NCBI RefSeq assembly: GCF_016909185.1
Contig: NZ_JAFBFH010000001.1
Span: 124,001 to 188,000, forward strand
DNA from: Siminovitchia thermophila
Lineage (GTDB): Bacteria; Bacillota; Bacilli; Bacillales; Bacillaceae_C
DNA: 64,000 nt
Direction of reading: 5' to 3'
Part shown: positions 46,883 through 56,808 of the stretch, one piece after another
Layout of the letters: each line of letters starts with the position of its first letter
Numbering within the stretch: the stretch's first letter is position 1
Notes under the pieces: generated by a model
What the model saw: the letters and a program-made list of their open reading frames with translations, nothing else
Databases searched by the model: none
Told to the model about the DNA's origin: nothing
Position numbers and translations under genes: made by a program

Positions 46883-47232
46883 TTGTTGCAGGCTTAAAAA
46901 GAAAGCATAGCCATTTTCAAAAGCATAGAAACATGAAAAATCCGGATTAAATACCTTTAAAAACAGTCAATACATACAAGAATCCGGATTGTATTCTTCC
47001 AAAATGAGCATATTGGCCCAAAAATAGACAGAAACACCCGAAAACCGCATAGCCCTATTTTACGAAAACAGATCAGAGGCTGTATGATTGTAGGAGTTTA
47101 GTTGGTTTATTTTTAAGTGCAAATATCTTTCTTTTCTGAATATACAACCATCATTTCCAAGTCATGTTTTGTCCCTTCTATTTTGCAGATTCTCGCTGAC
47201 AGACGGAAAAACAACTTTGATCCGCGTGAGAT
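46883..47232. other. Intergenic stretch, no gene seen
   Basis: 350 bases between the repeat protein and the protease. The palindrome AATCCGGATT occurs twice (46939-46948 and 46981-46990), the second inside a longer dyad AGAAT...ATTCT. No clear terminator. Confidence 0.5.
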
Positions 47233-48042
47233 TTATTGCTTTGCCTCTTGATACAATTCAATCGGCACTGCCAATCCAACCTTCCCGTAAACATCATGTT
47301 TCATCGTCGCAAATACCACTCCTATCACTTTGCCATTGTCATCAATGACCGGGCTGCCACTGTTTCCCCGGTAAACCGGAGCTTTTATTACGATGACTTC
47401 CTCCTCCCAATCATTTAACAAAATCGAATCGACGATAGTTCCTTCATTCACAATGCCGTGAAAACGGAGAGGATTCCCGATAAATGTAATCATATCATTC
47501 TTACTCATGTGAGCTGGCTGTTCCGCCAATTTAAGAAAAGGCAAGTTTTCACCTTTGACTTTTAACAAAGCTAAATCTATCTCTTCGTAAGTGTCCACCA
47601 CGTCCGCCATATATACGCCCTCCTCAGGAAAATCAACTTGTACCTGTTCATTTCCTTCGATCACGTGATAGTTGGTTAACATGAATCCATTGCTCGAAAT
47701 AGAAAAGCCCGTTCCCTTGCTATCCCCCGCTGCAATAGTGACGACTGATTTTTTATATGATTGAATGTTTTCATTCGCCGACAGCCTGGCGGACGCTGTC
47801 AAAAATTCAATGGCGGGTATGGAGTAAGTTTGAAAAATGAAAGAAAAAGTGCTGAAAAGGAAAATAACCGATATCATCCAAAATAGCCACCTTGGAAAAC
47901 GGCGGACCGGCTTTTCCGCTTCTTTTTCGAGTGCAGCTTTACGAATTGCTTCCTCTTGGGCATCGTGAACCAGCTTGCTCATTTCCTCTTCGTCCAACTG
48001 CTCGAACAAATCGCTGTCAACTGTATTTTTTCTTTCCTCCAT
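47233..48042 (-). CDS. Membrane-anchored trypsin-like serine protease (HtrA-like, no PDZ)
   Basis: 269 residues: acidic cytosolic N-terminus, one membrane helix (LFWMISVIFLFSTFSFIF, about 50-70) and an extracytoplasmic trypsin-like domain. Catalytic His in TNYHVIEG (near 124), Asp in EEIDLALLKV (near 156) and Ser in YRGNSGSPV (near 227). There is no PDZ domain after the protease domain, unlike HtrA/HtrB. ATG start chosen over a GTG that overlaps the ribosome site. Probably surface quality control. Its promoter lies in the gap after the MFS terminator. Confidence 0.85.
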   Translation of the reverse strand: MEERKNTVDSDLFEQLDEEEMSKLVHDAQEEAIRKAALEKEAEKPVRRFPRWLFWMISVIFLFSTFSFIFQTYSIPAIEFLTASARLSANENIQSYKKSVVTIAAGDSKGTGFSISSNGFMLTNYHVIEGNEQVQVDFPEEGVYMADVVDTYEEIDLALLKVKGENLPFLKLAEQPAHMSKNDMITFIGNPLRFHGIVNEGTIVDSILLNDWEEEVIVIKAPVYRGNSGSPVIDDNGKVIGVVFATMKHDVYGKVGLAVPIELYQEAKQ

Positions 48043-48092
48043 GCACTCCCACACTCCTCCGTTTCATTGTAGCATACAGGCTTTTTGGGGAC

Positions 48093-48131
48093 TAAAAAAG
48101 AAACGAATTCATGCGAAAAGAACTCGTTTCT
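48093..48131 (-). terminator. Terminator of the MFS transporter gene
   Basis: Minus strand AGAAACGAGTTC-N9-GAATTCGTTTCT then TTTTTT; eleven of twelve arm positions pair. Confidence 0.85.
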
Positions 48132-48138
48132 ACCACAA

Positions 48139-49632
48139 TTATTCGGTCTGAAATTTTTTTACAATCGCTTTATCCGTTTTGGGCGGTTTTACCCGTTTCA
48201 TGAATAAAGCCAAAAACAATGCGACAGCCGCGATGAAAGTTGAGACTAAAAATGAGAATGTGATTCCATCCAATGTTGCTTGCTGTGCTAATTCCTTCAT
48301 TACCTCAGGGCTATTTAATGATTTTCCGGATGCTGCAGCGGCTGCCGCAAGCTCAGTACCCTTTGTTTCCATTCTACTGTTCATCACTGTAACAAGAACT
48401 GCCGTTCCAATTGCTCCTGAAATTTGCTGCAATGTATTGTTCATCGCGGTACCATGGGGGTTGGCTGACATCGGCAGCTGATTCAATCCATTCGTCATCA
48501 CCGGCATCATGACAAGAGACATCCCAAGCATGCGAATCGTATAGAGAAGCATAATATGGTAAAATCCCGTGTCCACAGTAAGTTTATGGAATAAATAAGT
48601 TGTAATCACTGTAATGGCAAGACCTATCGATGCTATCATCCGTGCTCCGTATTTATCAAAAAGCCTTCCTGTAATCGGAGACATGATTGCCATTAAAATC
48701 GCCCCTGGAAGCATTAATAACCCGGCATGGAATGGCGAAATCCCCCTCACTGTCTGAACATAAATCGGAGTTAAAATCATCCCTGAAAACATGGATGCAG
48801 AAACAACAACCATGATAACCGAAGATAAAGCAAACATAGGATATTTATAGATCCTGAATTCTAGCATCGGATCTTCCATACGAAGCTGACGAAAGATAAA
48901 AGCTATAATCGCAGCCGCTCCGACGATAATGGTTCCATACACTTCCAAAGCACCCCATCCTTTATCACCGGCCGTACTGAATCCATACAGAAGACTGCCG
49001 AAACCAATGCTTGAGAAAATGAGTGACAAAATATCCACTTTAATATCGCGGTTTGGGGTTATATTTTTTAATTTTAAGAAACCAATCATTAGAGCCAGTG
49101 CAGCAAAAGGAAGGATAATTTCAAAAAGTGTCCGCCAACTGTAATGTTCCACTACCCAGCCTGATAGTGTCGGCCCAATCGCAGGAGCAGCCATGATCAC
49201 AAGACCGAACATTCCCATTGCTGTCCCACGCCTTTCCACTGGGAAAGCGGCAAGCATGACATTCATAAGAAGCGGCATCATCATGGCGGAACCTGAAGCC
49301 TGAATCATCCTTCCCGCTATCAGTACGCCAAAAAAAGGTGCAAAAGCGGCAAGTGCCGTTCCCAATGTAAACAGAGACATAGCTGTCAAAAACAATTTGC
49401 GGTTCGTAAATTTTTGAATAAAAAATGCACTTGCCGGAATGAGAATTCCATTAACGAGCATATATCCATTGGTAAGCCACTGCACGACGGCCGGTTTTAC
49501 GTTGAATTCCTCCATAATGGTCGGAAGCGCCACATTTAACAATGTATTATTCAAAAAAGCCACAAACGCGCCGAAAAAAAGTATGGCAATCATGCCATAT
49601 GGGGGTCTTTTATGTAATTCTTGTATATCCAT
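48139..49632 (-). CDS. DHA2-family (EmrB/QacA type) multidrug exporter
   Basis: 497-residue MFS protein with about 14 membrane helices. Motif A-like GRMIQASGSAMMMPLLMNVMLAAF and motif C-like PAIGPTLSGWVVEHYSWR identify the DHA2 drug/proton antiporters. The ATG giving MDIQELHKRPP is favoured by AAAGG placement; a start four codons earlier is possible. It is divergent from a TetR regulator, the usual arrangement for substrate-induced efflux. Substrates cannot be predicted. Confidence 0.9.
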   Translation of the reverse strand: MDIQELHKRPPYGMIAILFFGAFVAFLNNTLLNVALPTIMEEFNVKPAVVQWLTNGYMLVNGILIPASAFFIQKFTNRKLFLTAMSLFTLGTALAAFAPFFGVLIAGRMIQASGSAMMMPLLMNVMLAAFPVERRGTAMGMFGLVIMAAPAIGPTLSGWVVEHYSWRTLFEIILPFAALALMIGFLKLKNITPNRDIKVDILSLIFSSIGFGSLLYGFSTAGDKGWGALEVYGTIIVGAAAIIAFIFRQLRMEDPMLEFRIYKYPMFALSSVIMVVVSASMFSGMILTPIYVQTVRGISPFHAGLLMLPGAILMAIMSPITGRLFDKYGARMIASIGLAITVITTYLFHKLTVDTGFYHIMLLYTIRMLGMSLVMMPVMTNGLNQLPMSANPHGTAMNNTLQQISGAIGTAVLVTVMNSRMETKGTELAAAAAASGKSLNSPEVMKELAQQATLDGITFSFLVSTFIAAVALFLALFMKRVKPPKTDKAIVKKFQTE

Positions 49633-49794
49633 TCCATTTCCCATCCTTTATCATGCAGCCTTGTTCATTTACCTTTCACATTTTATACTCTATGTTCAAT
49701 TTTTTCAACAAAAAAATTCCTATCGAGAAAATCATTGATAATTAAAGGGATAATGGCTACTATAAAATTATACTAACAGTCTATAGGTGATAAA

Positions 49795-50712
49795 ATGAAT
49801 GCTCGTAAGCATCGAGTCTTATTAACAGCACAGCGGCTTTTTATAGAAAAAGGCTTTGCTGCTACTTCTGTCCAAGATATATTGGACGAAGCACACATAT
49901 CAAAAGGAACGTTTTATAACTACTTCTCTTCTAAAAACGAATGTCTGATGGCTATACTCATTCATGCATATGAAGTTGCAACCGCCCGAAGACACGAACT
50001 GATGATTGGAAAAAACCGTTCAGATAAAGATGTCTTTATCAAACAGATTGCCATCAGGTTGGAGGTAAATCGGGAGTACCAATTAGTGCCCCTTTTCGAA
50101 ATCATTTTCCATTCCAAGGACCCTGAATTAAGAGACTTTATCCAAAAGCACCACTTAACTGAGCTTTCTTGGCTTTCACACAGATTGGTTGACATCTATG
50201 GCGAGGAATCAGCACCTTATTCCTTAGATTGCGCCATTATGATCGTTGGAATGTTAAAACATTTCATTAACATGTGGGTGACCGGCTTAAAAGAAGAGCT
50301 GGATACACATAAGCTCATTCGCTTCATCATGCGCAGGACGGATGTCGTTATGGAAAATATGATTCAGGTCGATGATCAACTGCTGGGAGATCGTTTATTT
50401 TTACCACGCAGGGAAGATTTGACTGAAGATACGCTTACTAAGGAGCGAATACTTGAAAGACTTTCAAATTTCGCCAACTCGCTTGACGATGATCATAAAA
50501 GGAAACAATATATCGAATTTCTTATGGAGGAAATAAAATCAGGGCACCCGAGAGAGTTTCTGCTTGAAACCGTCCTCCGCGCCTTCGGAGAAACGTTTAC
50601 AGGCACCCATATGGAATTAGAAGCCAAGGAAATGGTGTACGTTATATACAATTACTTAAAGAAAAGCGCAAGCTCTTTGCCCATGGACAATATAGGGGGA
50701 AAAACGAGATGA
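49795..50712 (+). CDS. TetR-family transcriptional regulator
   Basis: 305 residues, longer than the usual about 200. The N-terminal helix-turn-helix (AQRLFIEKGFAATSVQDILDEAHISKGTFYNYF) is classic TetR; the long helical C-terminus (ligand domain plus about 100 extra residues) has no recognisable motif. Divergent from the DHA2 exporter, which it most likely represses. Its 3' end overlaps ATGAAGGAAACACG, a 22-codon frame that ends at once and may be the stump of a deleted next gene. Confidence 0.88.
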   Translation: MNARKHRVLLTAQRLFIEKGFAATSVQDILDEAHISKGTFYNYFSSKNECLMAILIHAYEVATARRHELMIGKNRSDKDVFIKQIAIRLEVNREYQLVPLFEIIFHSKDPELRDFIQKHHLTELSWLSHRLVDIYGEESAPYSLDCAIMIVGMLKHFINMWVTGLKEELDTHKLIRFIMRRTDVVMENMIQVDDQLLGDRLFLPRREDLTEDTLTKERILERLSNFANSLDDDHKRKQYIEFLMEEIKSGHPREFLLETVLRAFGETFTGTHMELEAKEMVYVIYNYLKKSASSLPMDNIGGKTR

Positions 50713-51911
50713 AGGAAACACGTTCAACCAAAGGAGAATTGATACTTGGTTTTTGGTGGGAAAGCTTCTCATTTTGATGGCTTCAAGTGAAACTTCTTCT
50801 TACAAGCATCATGCAGCTATGAAAGTCTAGGCCACAGAGTACGAAGCAAAATCTCCCAATCAGTAGGCACTAAAAACAAAGCGGGATTCCATTTCAGACA
50901 AGTTTTTATGAAAACCATTTTTCCTTGCTTAACTTTTGATAAAAGCCCGGTACTGATAAAAGTTCTGTTGGCTGGAGTGAAGACGGTACTGAACAGGACT
51001 CATGCCAGCCAATTTCTGTATGAAGCACTTAGTATTGTGATAATGGATGTATGTTTAATTCCGTTAAGGATGCTTTTCCATCATACTCTCCTGTTTCAAT
51101 AGGCCGAAGAAGTTTTCCATCAGCGAATTGTCTAGGCAGTTCCCTTTGCGGGGACATGCTTTAAAACACTTTTAAAAGACTCACATATTGAGCCATAATA
51201 AAGCACCCCAAAAATGACTTTTTTGACCCTAACTTTTCGGATTCTAGATCTCAGAGTCTGTTCTCTTTTTTTCACTTCTACTATAAAAAATAGTAGCATA
51301 AAGCCATGGCCTTGGTTTTGTACTACTAATATTAGTATGTTTCAATTGATTGGCTTCTTGATTTGCTTTAAATGAACATGTTTCGATCCTCCTTGCGTTG
51401 GCAGTCCTCTCTTCTTATTCAACCATTACATCGTTTTTGGACGGGAAGTGATGTGTTTTGAAACAATTTTTGGATTGTTCGTCTGTAAAAGAATCGATGA
51501 AGAATTCGTTCATTCCATCCAACCCGATCGATTCTGATACGTTAACCCCCCCTTATTTTTTCCTCTAGATTTCTGTGTCTGACAGCCTGTGTAAAAATGC
51601 CAGGCACAAAATAACACCCCTTTCCAAACCTGCGACAAACACCATTCCTGTCATCAAAATCGTATCATTTGGTAAGTTGTTGAAGGATGAAATGTATGAG
51701 TAATTCCTTTGATAACCTTACACTTAGAAATACGCAAATCCGGTTTTCAATCGCAATGTCTTTCGTGATGGAGAAAGTAGCATTGGCATTTTCCATCATG
51801 ATTGTGACAGGCATTTGTGAAAAACTTGGTATTTAAGTCCCCTGTATATTTCGTCTGTTTTTACAAACGATATTTTCTACAGATTGCAAAAGCAAAGGGT
51901 GAAATAACTCC
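50713..51911. other. Gene-free stretch with insertion-sequence debris
   Basis: 1.2 kb with no intact gene. It contains an IS3-type transposase fragment (51061-51160, minus) and, near 51199-51235, AGCACCCCAAAAATGA followed by a decayed terminal-like sequence. The rest (51240-51900) shows only short broken frames and a repeat-like GTGTCTGACAGCCTGTG near 51571. Confidence 0.55.
51061..51160 (-). pseudogene. IS3-family transposase (OrfB) fragment
   Basis: Read on the minus strand, SMSRKGNCLDNSLMENFFG and LLKQESM can be recovered if one surplus C in CCCCGC is removed. That is the conserved segment around the last catalytic acid of IS3/IS150 transposases. Flanking sequence is too decayed to follow. 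Confidence 0.65.
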
Positions 51912-52697
51912 ATGAAACGTTTTTTGCTGTTGTCGTGCCTGTTCTTGTTATGCGTCAGTTTCGGTCCACTTAACAAGCCAGTACAATCAAACGTTCTCCA
52001 GGAAAAAGCGCAGCCTGTGTCTGCTGCTGATCAGCCTGTTGTTTGGCCAAGTTCTAAAAATTTTAAAAATAAATTCCAAAATACATTCCTAATGAGAGGA
52101 CCGGGAACAAAACGTGAAGTCGCTTTAACTTTCGATGATGCACCCGATGATATTTTCACACCTAAAATATTGGATATTTTGAAAGAAAAAGAAGCCAAAG
52201 CGACCTTTTTCCTTGTCGGGTTTCGAATTGAAAAGTATCCGGAAATGGTGAAGCGAATTGTGCAGGAAGGGCATGCTATTGGCAATCATTCGTACAACCA
52301 CCCGGACTTTTTGAAACTCACTGATGCGGACTTCCGGAATCAAATCATTAGAACAGATCAACTGATCATTCCGTTTACGGGATTTGCACCAACTCTTATT
52401 AGGCCGCCCTACGGAAACATAAGTGAAAGACAAATTGAATGGCTGGCAGCAAAAAACAAGATCATTGTGAACTGGGATGTAGACTCTCTCGATTGGAAAG
52501 GAATAAATGCAGAACAAGTCGCAGGCAATATTCTCCCAAATGTCAATCCCGGATCGATTGTATTACAGCACTCTGGCACGGGAGACGGCGGGGATTTGTC
52601 TGGTACAGTCCACGCACTGCCAAACATTATTGATGAACTGAGGAAAAAGGGATATAAACTCGTTACGGTTCAGGAAATGCTCGACATGAATCAGTGA
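51912..52697 (+). CDS. Secreted polysaccharide deacetylase (NodB domain)
   Basis: 261 residues. Signal peptide MKRFLLLSCLFLLCVSFG, then a NodB homology domain from about 70. Motif 1 reads TFDDAPDD (usual TFDDGPD, here Gly to Ala), motif 2 HSYNHPD supplies the two metal histidines near 125-129, motif 3 RPPYG, and LQHSG near the C-terminus. Such enzymes deacetylate peptidoglycan or chitin-like polymers. GGTGAAATAACTCC precedes the ATG. Flanked by IS debris on both sides. Confidence 0.9.
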   Translation: MKRFLLLSCLFLLCVSFGPLNKPVQSNVLQEKAQPVSAADQPVVWPSSKNFKNKFQNTFLMRGPGTKREVALTFDDAPDDIFTPKILDILKEKEAKATFFLVGFRIEKYPEMVKRIVQEGHAIGNHSYNHPDFLKLTDADFRNQIIRTDQLIIPFTGFAPTLIRPPYGNISERQIEWLAAKNKIIVNWDVDSLDWKGINAEQVAGNILPNVNPGSIVLQHSGTGDGGDLSGTVHALPNIIDELRKKGYKLVTVQEMLDMNQ

Positions 52698-53254
52698 AAA
52701 AGATATCTCCTCGGAAACGGCATAACATGCTCCCTTTTAAGTAGACAGGTAAAAAAACTGAATACTTAAAGGGGCCATTTTTATGTATAAACTACATATT
52801 CACTAAGCGAATTATAACGAAAGTGTAATGTGTCATCTGATTCGACTTCGGAATAGGTGTACAAACATGAAAATCCAAAATGTCGAAAAAGCATTCTAAA
52901 AAATGAAAGCTGGCTGTCATAGATGATATAAATCCGGCCATTACTCCCTAACAGAGTTGTAAAAAAGTATGATGTTAAAATTTTTCCTCTTTATGCAGCT
53001 CTTAGACCGCAAATATGGAGATGAAACTGGCCTTAGCCTAATCGAATACAGGGCTAAAACCGCTGAAACACTTCCTACTTGACAGAGTGCAGAACTACTC
53101 CGGGTATTTTTTCATTTGCTTCGTTAAATTCCCAAACTATCTTCAAGTTTTACAACAGTCGTGATAAAATAATAGGCAATATTGATAAGCTTTTCTTCAT
53201 CAAATGCATCGTTCCTTTTACACTTAAAATAAAAGAAAAGGACATTGGGGAAAA
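52698..53254. other. Gene-free stretch with an IS-end relic
   Basis: About 560 bases; only the IS-end-like block at 52727-52786 and a short broken frame near 52995-53080 (LDRKYGDETGLSLIEY) are seen. Nothing else recognisable. Confidence 0.45.
52727..52786 (+). mobile_element. IS-end-like block, copy 2
   Basis: ATGCTCCCTTTTAAGTAGAC then GTAAAAAAACTGAA and CTTAAAGGGG. The first 20 bases are identical to 7668-7649 on the minus strand, and the CCCTTT...AAAGGG arms recur with similar spacing. No transposase remains beside it. Confidence 0.5.
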
Positions 53255-53794
53255 ATGATGACTACAATAAAAAAGTTGATTGAGGATACTCTCTTTGCTG
53301 TCGGTATGGATGTGGAAATCAAGCATGAGCAATGTGGAATCAACATGAGCTATAATTTCATTCTCCATTACATCGGATTTGACGCAAAACGAATTCAAAC
53401 TGCCATGAAAGCGATCAAGCCCGGCGTCACACTCGAACAATATGTAAAGGCATTTACTTTGCATGAACTGGGGCATGCGCTGGATCGAGACGCTTTGTTT
53501 GGATCGTTAACGAGAACAATGGAGGTTTACGACATTAAATGCGGTTATTCAAAAGAAGAAAGATATTCAAACCCTGAATTGCTGGCTCTGTTACTTGAAG
53601 AACATGCGATGAACTTGGAATTTGAGGAAACAGCATGGAACAACGCCGAAAAACTCAATAGAATGTATGGAATCGTCGAATGGAATGTTTTTGAACAGAT
53701 CAAACGACATGGGCTCATGACTTATCAGCAAGCTTACCAAAAAGATTTAAAGATATACGAAAAACTTTTGTCTGCCCAGTCTGAAATCGCCTAA
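53255..53794 (+). CDS. Putative zincin-like metalloprotein (HELGH motif), function unknown
   Basis: 179-residue soluble protein with a clear HExxH motif, TLHELGHALDRD (histidines near 70 and 74), and a downstream acidic helix LALLLEEHAMNLEFEETAW that could give the third ligand, as in gluzincins. No signal peptide or membrane segment. GGGGAA before paired ATGs. A terminator follows, so it is a single-gene unit. It may be a cytosolic peptidase; I do not recognise the family. Confidence 0.65.
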   Translation: MMTTIKKLIEDTLFAVGMDVEIKHEQCGINMSYNFILHYIGFDAKRIQTAMKAIKPGVTLEQYVKAFTLHELGHALDRDALFGSLTRTMEVYDIKCGYSKEERYSNPELLALLLEEHAMNLEFEETAWNNAEKLNRMYGIVEWNVFEQIKRHGLMTYQQAYQKDLKIYEKLLSAQSEIA

Positions 53795-53803
53795 CTACAG
53801 GTT

Positions 53804-53846
53804 GCTCCCATTTTGCCACTTATAGCAATGGGAGCAGCTTTCTTTT
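53804..53846 (+). terminator. Terminator of the HELGH gene
   Basis: GCTCCCATT-N14-AATGGGAGC followed by AGCTTTCTTTT. Confidence 0.75.
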
Positions 53847-54023
53847 ATGATCTCCCTTTCCTCACTCCCTTTTTAGCGTTGGTGAGCTAACAATGACTTG
53901 CCAATTCACTACACCTTCTAAGCCTCACTAGAGAATTTCAAGTATTAGACATAAATAACCTTTATAATGCTATAATTATAAAATTTCAATCTTTTTTTAA
54001 AGTGTTGAGGGGGAGTCTATTTC

Positions 54024-54968
54024 CTGAAAAATAAGAGTTATTGGTTGTTACTCATCCTCCTTGTATTTATCATGATGGGCGCAGCGTGCGGTGGAGAATC
54101 AAGTTCTGGGCAGACTTCTTTCAAGGAAGAAAAGGACAAGCCGGGGAAAAGTGCCAATAGCGAGACTTTCAATTTTAAGGCAGGGCACTCCTTAACGGAA
54201 GATCATCCTTATCATATCGGTTTGACCCAAATTGCAGAAAATGTAAAGGAACGCACGGACGGAAAGATCAATATTCAAGTATTCCCGCTAAGCCAGCTAG
54301 GGGCTGAACGAGAGCTGACGGAAGCACTTACTTTGGGAACGGCTGATATGTCTATTTCCTCAACAGCTCCGATTGCAAACTTCTACCCGGAAATTGGCAA
54401 TTTACCGTTTTTATTTGAATCAAGGGAACATGCTTACAAAGTGCTTGACGGTGAAATTGGCCATAATCTGCTAGGCGGATTAGAGGATGTGGGAATTGTA
54501 GGATTGGCCTGGGGTGAAAATGGCTTCCGCCATATGACGAATGCGAAAAAACCGATTGAAAAACCCGAAGATCTAAATGGGCTGAAAATCCGTACACAGG
54601 AAAGTCCTATTCACCTGGATGCCTTTACAGCCCTTGGAGCAAAGCCGGCGCCGATGGCGTGGACAGAAGCGCTTACAGTACAGCCTTGCAGCATGGAGTC
54701 GTGGATGCGCAGGAGAATCCCATCGTTGTAGCAGATACGTACAAACTTTATGAAGCAAAGCAAAAATATATGACATTGACAGGCCATGTATACTCGCCTG
54801 CTGTCATTTTGTTCAGTAAATCCGTTTGGGACACACTTCCTGTCGAATTTCAAGATATTTTACAGGAAGAAAGCAAAAAAGCCGGGGATTATATTCGCGA
54901 GCTCATGAAAAGTCAGACGAAGAATCACTAAAAGTTGTCAAGGAAAACGGCATAGAAGTATTGGAAGA
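54024..54968 (+). pseudogene. Broken TRAP transporter substrate-binding protein (DctP family)
   Basis: The first 220 codons encode a lipoprotein (lipobox MGAAC) with DctP features: FKAGHSLTEDHPYHIGL, VFPLSQLGAERELTEAL and ENGFRHMTNAKKPI. At about 54668 a tandem TACAGTACAG, a 5-bp duplication, shifts the frame; the protein resumes as ALQHGVVDAQENPIV. A second shift near 54910 precedes ESLKVVKENGIEVLED. The gene then ends at a junction about 54968. The start is probably CTG at 54024 with GGGGGAG eight bases upstream. No dctQ or dctM remains. Confidence 0.85.
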
Positions 54969-54969
54969 T

Positions 54970-55397
54970 GCTTGCGTCCTGTAAAGCTTTTAAAAGGCGT
55001 TCCTTCCCCTCTTGCCAGCAAAAATAATATTGATTTCACCATTATCCGGGAAAATGCCGAAGGAGAGTATTCCAACAGTGGCGGAATCCTTTATCCGGGA
55101 TTGGAAGAAGAAATCGCTGTTCAAAACACCATTTTTACAAGAGTTGGCATTACCAAGACAGCCAAATTTGCCTTTGAGTATGCAAAAAAACACGGAAAAA
55201 CAAAGGTGACGAGCGTCACAAAATCAAATGCGCTTGTCCACTCCATGAAAATGTGGGATCGGGTTGTTGCACAAGTGAGCAGTGGCTATCCAGATGTTTC
55301 GTTTGAAAGCTATTATATCGATGCGTTGGCTGCATACCTTGTGTCCAGGCCGCAAGACTTTGAAGTCGTTGTCGCTTCCAATCTATTTGGCGATATA
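54970..55397 (+). pseudogene. Internal fragment of a tartrate/D-malate dehydrogenase
   Basis: About 140 codons from RPVKLLKGVPSPLA through IIRENAEGEYS, GITKTAKFAFEYAKK, TKSNALVHSMKMWDRV, ESYYIDALAAYLV and ASNLFGDI match the middle of the isocitrate/isopropylmalate dehydrogenase family, tartrate/D-malate branch. The first about 110 and last about 100 residues are missing. It abuts the DctP pseudogene directly, so a deletion joined the two. Confidence 0.85.
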
Positions 55398-55474
55398 TTT
55401 CCCTGCGCAATCCTTTACGAAGAAAAACCAAAAGCCGAAAGAAGACAACTTCTTCCTGCTTTTGGTTACAAATT

Positions 55475-56692
55475 TTATTTCTCAAAAGCTTTCCGATCGA
55501 TTTCTCCTTCAGTACCCGCTACAACAACAGCTGCCGAAGCATCTCCCACTATATTGACCGTTGTACGGAACATATCGAGGATCCGATCAATTCCAGCTAT
55601 TACAGCAATGCCTTCCAGCGGCAAGCCGATAGCGCCCAATACCATTGCAAGCATGATCATGCCTGCCCCGGGAACGCCGGCTGTTCCAATGGAAGCCAAT
55701 ACAGTTGTGATGACCACCGTAACAATCTGCATAAAGGATAATTCCAGATTATAAAACTGCGCGATAAAGAGAACGGCGACCCCTTGGTAAATGGCGGTGC
55801 CATCCATGTTAATCGTAGCCCCCAATGGAAGGACAAAACTGCTTATTTTATTTGATACCCCCAAGTTTTCTTGCGTATTTTTGATCGTGACCGGCAGTGT
55901 CCCGGCACTGCTTGCAGTACTAAAGGCGACAACCGCTGCGGGTGTAATGCCTTTAAAGAAAGTCAAAGGACTCATCTTTGCAAAAATTTTTACAGAAACA
56001 GAATATACCGCAATGGCATGCAGTAGGCAGGCAATCCCGACTGCAATAATAATTTTAAGCAACGGCAATAATACTTGGGTCCCATACTGTCCGATAATGG
56101 GTGCAACTAGCCCCAATATCCCGATCGGCGCAAAGCGCATCACAATGCCGGTAATCCGAAACATGACTTCAGCAAACCCATCAAAAAATCGGTAAACGGG
56201 CCCCGCCTTTTCCCCAACAAGCGTGATCGCCAAGCCAACGAAAATGGCAAAGAAAATAATTTGCAAAATATTACCTTCCGTTAAAGCCAAAAACGGATTT
56301 TCTGGAACAATGTTCAGAAAGGTTTGGATGACTCCCTCTGTTTCATTGACTTCTACTTCTTTTTCCTGAACCTCAATAGACAACCCTTTTCCGGGAGAAA
56401 CAATAAATGCTGTACCAAGGCCGATCACAATAGCGACAGCCGTTGTAATTAAATAATAGCCGATTGTTTTTGTTCCCACCCGGCCCAATGATTTAGGGTC
56501 ACCAATACTCGCAACTCCAATGACGAGTGTAGCCAATACCAACGGTGCAATAATAAATTTAATCAGCCGTAAAAATAAATCTCCCAAAGGTTTTATCACT
56601 TCAATTGATTGTCCAAATATGAGACCAAGAATAATAGCGGTTACAAAAGCAATTAAAATTTGTGTTAGAAGATTCATTTTAAATAATCTCAT
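55475..56692 (-). CDS. Dicarboxylate/amino acid:cation symporter (DAACS; GltP/DctA type)
   Basis: 405 residues with the eight-helix, two-hairpin fold. Signature parts: SSAGTLPVTIKNTQENLGVSNKISSF in hairpin 1, the LPLGATINMDGTAIYQG helix and GVPGAGMIMLAMVL in hairpin 2, all intact. Family members import glutamate, aspartate or C4-dicarboxylates with protons or sodium; choosing among them by eye is not safe. ATG with AGGGGAG upstream. The nearby GlnK/GlnL-like system may control it. Confidence 0.9.
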   Translation of the reverse strand: MRLFKMNLLTQILIAFVTAIILGLIFGQSIEVIKPLGDLFLRLIKFIIAPLVLATLVIGVASIGDPKSLGRVGTKTIGYYLITTAVAIVIGLGTAFIVSPGKGLSIEVQEKEVEVNETEGVIQTFLNIVPENPFLALTEGNILQIIFFAIFVGLAITLVGEKAGPVYRFFDGFAEVMFRITGIVMRFAPIGILGLVAPIIGQYGTQVLLPLLKIIIAVGIACLLHAIAVYSVSVKIFAKMSPLTFFKGITPAAVVAFSTASSAGTLPVTIKNTQENLGVSNKISSFVLPLGATINMDGTAIYQGVAVLFIAQFYNLELSFMQIVTVVITTVLASIGTAGVPGAGMIMLAMVLGAIGLPLEGIAVIAGIDRILDMFRTTVNIVGDASAAVVVAGTEGEIDRKAFEK

Positions 56693-56742
56693 ATTTCTCC
56701 CCTATTCCCTATGTAAGCTCTACATAAATTGTTATGGACAAA

Positions 56743-56778
56743 ACGTTCTTGCGGCAAAGAGGCATCTCTGCCGCAATA
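56743..56778 (-). terminator. Terminator after the M14 carboxypeptidase gene
   Basis: Minus strand TTGCGGCA...TGCCGCAA with GAG/CTC inner pairing, then a weak GTTTTG tract. Confidence 0.5.
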
Positions 56779-56808
56779 GGCAAGTAGAAAGTTGTATTGC
56801 ATTGTCAT

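Noticed and set aside
55398-55754. C-terminal continuation of the dehydrogenase fragment
   Set aside because: Past FGDI the frame leaves the family and runs antisense through the symporter gene.
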